64,000 nt of DNA from Strongylocentrotus droebachiensis (taxonomy: Eukaryota > Echinodermata > Echinoidea > Camarodonta > Strongylocentrotidae): the NCBI GenBank assembly GCA_035222895.1, contig JAVYIG010006863.1, forward strand, positions 46,621 to 110,620. The letters run 5' to 3'. Below the pieces are notes generated by a model. It saw only the letters and a program-made list of their open reading frames with translations, ran no database searches and was not told the DNA's origin. The first letter of the stretch is position 1. Every line of letters starts with the position of its first letter. This document shows, piece by piece, positions 58,746 through 64,000 of the stretch. The position numbers and the translations under genes are program-made.

Positions 58746-59105
58746 GAGGATGTTGTTTTTGTCTAGAATGACATATGTACATCTTTGTAAAAGGAATTTA
58801 AGGAAGTTGCCTAACTGGTCACCAACCTTTAAAACAAAAATAGCTATCAGCTACAATTCCAAACATCCGTTCTAAAGGAACCTCTTCTTATTTCACTTCC
58901 TGTCAATTAACAAATAAACCTTGAAGTAGATAAGTTGAGTTAGACCATATCGCCTTTACCATGACCACTCATATCTATGAATTGTTTTGATTATGTTACA
59001 ATCCTTTTTCAGTTTTGCTTACAATATTTCTCCATTCTGTACAAGAGCCAGTCCTAAGATAATATAATATCTTTGGATTTAGGACAAAGGAAACATTCTG
59101 AATAA

Positions 59106-59180
59106 GTTTCTTAGGAGCCAGAAGGGTATTAATTCTTGAGTTGAATACTACTTATCGCCCTTCTGCTTCTGAGCAGATGA
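59106..59180. repeat. Hairpin family, copy H4
   Basis: GGAGCCAGAAGGGTATTAAT is mirrored by TACTTATCGCCCTTCTGCTT and CTGAGCAGATGA, with about 20 nt of loop. It has the same core motif as H2 in the presumed 3' region of DLGAP. Confidence 0.7.
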
Positions 59181-61862
59181 TTTTATCAAGTGAACACTGC
59201 TTGCTTCAAATGTGAAAGATTTGTAACCTTCTGTGACAAATGCATGCATATAGTGCATGGCCTTTCTTGTGCCTTATGTTGGAGTTTAAAACATGTGATG
59301 CTGCACTCCTGTGCCAACTAGCAAATTAAGCATACCCAATGAGCGCAGGTGTGAGGGAACAAGCCAAATGTTCTTATTGCTCATGTAAGAATGTAGGTAT
59401 GCTCCATCACTTGTTGTAGTGGAGGGTGCCAAAGTATTACCCCTGCAACAAGCATAGATGATCTAAAGCATCTAATGTCATCAAAACTTGCAAGGTCTCC
59501 CTATGCTGCGAGACATTGTGATAATTGACAGTTGGAATTACTAATGAGAGGGATAATTAAACAGAAAGATATTCCCTAGAAATATGGTCAGAAACTTTGC
59601 TCTGTCATTTAAGAAATGATTCACTTCCATGATCTCCTAATGTGTAATTTGGTGTTTTATTGTCAAAAAATCAAGAGAAGCCAGTGCTTCATTTTCTATA
59701 ATTAAGACAATCAAAGTAAGATTTAGAAGTCAGTAAGTGGAGTCAGTAAATAATGTACTCATTATTTATAAATGTACGACCAAATACAAGCTAAAAACAG
59801 TAATAGGTAGCGCTGTCATCTGTTACCTCACACTTTGCTAACCACTCCAAGTTTTGAATGACCACTCTTTGTTGTGCTAACCTTAGTGGGATTTTTTCCC
59901 CTCTCTCTTTTTGTAATACAATCCTTTGGCCATCATGAGCAACTCTCAAATGTGACATTTTGCAAAGTGGTTGCCTTGGCTACTGACCAACAATACTGGC
60001 ATTCCTTAGATGACTATTTCAAGTAGGTCAAATATCTTGTTGACCTAGCTCTTTAGCATCAAATATTCAAAGGATTGTTGCAGTGTTTCCTGAAATTGAT
60101 CATTCAACTTGGTATTTGCATGGATTGTGACATTCTTTGTATGTAGAGGTGGCTATTGACATACGGTAATCATTAAAAAAGTAGGATGGGAAGAATTGTG
60201 ATATTTAGGAATATGTTATCAATTTATTGTAAGTCACTTTATAAATGCTTGGACAGTATTAAAGACTTCTTGTGAAGTGTTTTGATATGGTGCACGAGTT
60301 TGAAAAAATAATCCATGGTTGATATTGTAATAAAACCAACCAGCATTCACATGTTGTGCTTGTTTGAGGCACATCACAGACATGAATTAACCACATAGCT
60401 AATATGTTTGGCCTGCTACTATCATACATAGATAACACTGACTTTGCATGAACAACATAGGTTTAGAATAAACAGGTGTTCTTGTGATGAAGGCAAAATC
60501 AATGTTTATTTTTCTCTCTCTCCCTCTTATAGGGGCGATGGTCATTTTAAGGCTGAAATGGGGTAGGATATTAATATTTCTTTGGAGGGTATGATTTTAG
60601 ACAATTCCTTACCAGGCATAAACATGCATAATGATAATCTGTATTTGTTTGTCAATTGAGTGGGGTAAACAAGGATTAGCATCTTGCTGTACCAGATTAT
60701 ACAGTCCTGATGAGAATATTCAGAATAAATAGTCTGTAGCTAATGTTTCGAGGACACCAGACACTAAATGTGGGCTGCATTGGCAAGGACCATATGTGCA
60801 CAGTTTGTAAGCTTTGTGCAAAGGAGGCCTGAAAAAGGGTTGATGATTTAATGGAAATGAGAGGCCATGACAATTATTATTATATCCAAATTTATAGAAT
60901 CAATTGTGGATTTGGAAAGGGGCACAAATGTCTCACCCCCTTCCCCTTTTTGAAACCAAATGGGCAGGCCTTAACTTCACAACAACAAATGTAATGTTCT
61001 GAATTGTGCCCCCCCCCCCCACCCTTGTCAAAATCCTATTTGAGTAATCCTTAAATGTGGATCATAACACGCCATCGCTGTTTTTCATTATCTTTGTCTG
61101 TCATATTTAATCTTTGTATGTCACTCATGAAAGTTATAATGTATCAAATGTTTGTAAGATACTGTGTCTACGCTTTTAATGTACATGATGTAATGTAAAG
61201 CTAAATTATATTGATGTAAATCTTGTAACATAATCAACTGCACATTTGTACCTATACAGACACTTGTACTCACATACCAACAATCACAAATATATTTTAT
61301 TTATATCGGCAAAGAATATAATTTTGTATAAGCAGATATGGTGCATGTATATCATTTTTTGCCAAGGGACAGAGTTATATAATGTAGTTTTGCATGTCTT
61401 ATTTATTATTGCAAACTATACCATATCTTCAGAGTACAATTATATCTTTTTTATTGCTTGATGAATAATGCAACTCTGGATAGATCAAACACTTGAGAAA
61501 TGAATTGGGCTGCGTACATGTATCGTCTAGTAACCAATGAGAATATATATATCTATATATCTATATATTATGTATCTATGTTTGGTATGGTCAGTTTATC
61601 ACATTGGTGTAATGGCTTTTACATGTTCTTGTTGCTGTCTTTGAATGTAGTAACTGAATGTAGTCACGAACATGGTGGAAAATTTCTCTTCTTTTTAAAG
61701 GTATTGGTTAACATGGCAATATTGGCATCCCATATCTTATCTGGTGAGCCAGTATTTTTATTTTCTAACATATCTGAGGAAATAAACAAATTATACATCA
61801 AATCTTAAAGAAAATGTAGCATATCTGACATTATAGATCGGTTAGAACTCTAATATTCATAG

Positions 61863-61921
61863 ACAGAGGGTGGCTAACTCTGTAAAAGTAAATAAGTGAA
61901 CGCCCTTCTGGCATTTTAGCC
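61863..61921. repeat. Hairpin family, diverged copy H6
   Basis: AGAGGGTGGCTAACT on the left and AGTGAACGCCCTTCTGGC on the right keep the order and spacing of the family, but the left arm lacks the GAGCCAGA start. It is the weakest of the six. Confidence 0.45.
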
Positions 61922-62857
61922 ATTGATTGTGATTATCTTCTTGGTAAAGGCTTTGGAAAACATAATCTTTCTTATCATTCTAAAACATCCAGGATTTGAA
62001 ATCTGGAGATGGTTATTGGTTAACCAGTGCCTTTTCAGTAGATGCTTACGTTTCTTTGCACCGTTTCTTAAGCCTTATAGGGAATTCTCCATTTAACAGT
62101 ACATGTAAGTGCTTTGTAGAAAGGAAGATATTTGTAAAATGTATGTTTGTAACCTATTAGTAATATACTCTTGCCAAAATTTCCCCATCACATTCATGCA
62201 CTACATGTATGCTACTAATACTGGGCATGGATTGAGTTTTTGGTTTATATAATGTCAATTTTTAAAGTTTTGTGTATGCTTTCCTTGGGAGTATTACAAA
62301 AAGTATGTGTTTATTATACACATCTTACACTTTTTTCATTCATATTGCTTTTGTAAGTTGCCATTGTTTAGTGAAAGTGGGAAGGAAAAAAGATAGGCTG
62401 AATACATTTTTCTATAAAGACGATATACACATTCTACTTTCATCGTACATTTTGACATAAACAGTAAAATGTCTTTGATAACATATCAAAGACAGTATGA
62501 AAAAAGAAAGAATATCATATATGAAACCTCTAGTAATGAAGCTAGAGATAGAATGCAGATTTATCCCCGATTATTCTAGTTTGCCTGGTTAAATTTTGAA
62601 GTCTTCTGTGACACAGAATCAGCCCATTGGATAATATGTGAAATTATAGGCATTGTGTTGGGCTGCAGCTCATAGAAGTGTAAGGTTTTGAAGCTTTACT
62701 GCTTGCTCTTAAAATCAATCATTTTAAGCTTCCATTTGCTCCTAAGAAGTACCCTTTGTGTGTCTCTGACATTGATGAAGTACTTCATTCATTAATCCAT
62801 AGAGCCCCCCCCCCCCCCAAAAAAAAAGACGGAGAAAACTCTCATACTAAAATAAAT

Positions 62858-62931
62858 TCTCTGTTTAGAGCTAGAAGGGTATTATTTATGTTCAAGTGTA
62901 TGATTTAATGCCCTTATGACTCCAAGATGAT
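62858..62931. repeat. Hairpin family, copy H5
   Basis: TTAGAGCTAGAAGGGTATTA is mirrored by TTTAATGCCCTTATGACTCC. Stem of about 20 bp with a few mismatches and a loop of about 20 nt. Confidence 0.65.
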
Positions 62932-63444
62932 GGAATCTTTCACCCCCACCCCCCCCCCCCCCTTGTCATTTCGTTTACAAAACTTCTCGACATTTCTTTG
63001 TTAACAATAATAATAACCTTTTAAAATACAATAGCAGAATCAAAGGCTCAAATTTTGCCTCTAGCCAAGATTGGTTTTATGTTATATTTATGTCTGCTGT
63101 TTTTTTAATGTTTTTATCAGACTGAAATGTTGCAGATCAATAACCACAGATGTATACCTATGTCAATCTTATGTGGTATAGAGTTTTGTTTTTATGGCTA
63201 AGGACATGTATGCTGTGCTTATATTTGTTTTGTTATGATTGCTTTTTTTTATTACTGAGGTGTTGTAAAAATACAACCATTTAACACTAATGATTTGCAG
63301 TAGCTATAAGGTATTTTATTGTTCAGTTATTCAGTTTCACCAACTTCTTCCTTATTCTATTGTTCATACATAAAGTTATATGATTTTTAATTATCTCAAT
63401 GCTAAAGTAATACCTACATGTCATATTCCTATATTTAATCATTT

Positions 63445-63566
63445 ACAGGCTTGAAGATATGAATTAATCATACACATCTCTGCTTTATAAAGGACCCTAT
63501 ATGGTACAGGCTTGAAGATATGATTAAATCATACACATCTCTCCTTTATAAAGGACCCTATATGGT
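63445..63566. repeat. 61-bp tandem duplication
   Basis: Two adjacent copies from ACAGGCTTGAAGATATGA to ACCCTATATGGT, differing at only a few positions. The near identity suggests a recent event. Confidence 0.95.
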
Positions 63567-64000
63567 AATGGTTTCATTTAATAATCTACCAATTTATTTT
63601 CCAATTGAAGGATGCATGCACTTTCTGTTTGAATGTGGCAGTTATAATTGTAATTCATAACTTAAAGGTAATACTCAGTTTTGGTTAATGTTAACATTTG
63701 GTAGAAATGTGTTTTCCTTTTATGTATCTAGGTGGTACAAGACCAATTCGATTGTAATTTCTTTTCTTCGAAAATGAATGAAAGCTACAAGAGGACCAAA
63801 AAGACATGGTTTTCTGTTTGATCAAGATTGAAATCCTTTTGATCATTTGTTCCTTGGGAATTCCCTACTCCTTATTAGATTGATCTTATCAATAGAACTT
63901 TTTCTAGGTTTTATGAACAATTACATTCACTAAATATCGAGTATAACGCCAACCAGTCATATTGCAGGATTTTTGTGGTGTTCCAAACACATTAGAAAAA

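Larger units (their letters stand above)
58746..64000. other. Downstream flank or extended 3' UTR, no gene seen
   Basis: AT-rich sequence with poly-C runs at 61009, 62806 and 62951, hairpin copies H4, H5 and H6, and the 61-bp duplication at 63445-63566. Open frames are short and without domain character. Confidence 0.45.

Noticed and set aside
1-64000. tRNA, rRNA or known microRNA genes
   Set aside because: No cloverleaf with A/B boxes, rRNA segment or familiar mature microRNA sequence was seen by eye on either strand. A dedicated search would be needed to exclude them.

Overview
This is a window of animal nuclear DNA. Genes are spliced with GT-AG introns, sequence is AT-rich with long non-coding stretches, and mobile DNA is abundant. 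The repeat content points to an echinoderm, most likely a sea urchin: small hAT-like elements with poly-G/C runs, a foldback element with tandem-repeat arms (TU-like), a pearl/Helentron-like element, and very frequent TACATGTA, TAGGCCTA and TACCGGTA words. This is inferred from repeats and gene families; no species marker is present.

Three genes can be supported. (1) Minus strand, 7768-6854: a two-exon gene for a 66-residue protein with one membrane segment, not recognised as a known family. (2) Minus strand, 13702-12302: a complete two-exon PRORSD1 gene encoding a 181-residue stand-alone editing-domain protein related to bacterial ProXp-ala/YbaK deacylases. (3) Plus strand, coding 38498-57187: a DLGAP (GKAP/SAPAP) family gene with four coding exons (about 828 residues), probable 5' untranslated exons upstream (24413-24471 is the best supported) and a 3' UTR past 57187. 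Its C-terminal GKAP homology region is clear, but the protein ends in QQQS rather than the Shank-binding QTRL-type tail of vertebrate DLGAP1-4.

Layout: 1-6.8 kb holds repeats and a probable 3' flank; 6.8-9 kb the small membrane-protein gene; 12.2-13.9 kb PRORSD1 and its promoter; 14-20.5 kb a dense block of small transposons, including four with 8-bp target duplications or clear inverted ends and a 1.5-kb foldback element; 20.5-38.4 kb the 5' region and first introns of DLGAP; 37.27-38.27 kb a pearl/Helentron-like element ending about 140 bp before the main coding exon; 38.4-57.2 kb DLGAP coding exons and introns; 57.2-64 kb 3' UTR and downstream flank.

The most unusual signal is a family of 60-90-nt imperfect hairpins built on GAGCCAGAAGGG...TTAACT / AGTTAAC-CCCTTCTGGCTC. 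It occurs six times (24.1, 36.2, 53.5, 59.1, 61.9 and 62.9 kb), always within or just downstream of the DLGAP transcription unit. The two best-preserved copies share the same internal mismatch.
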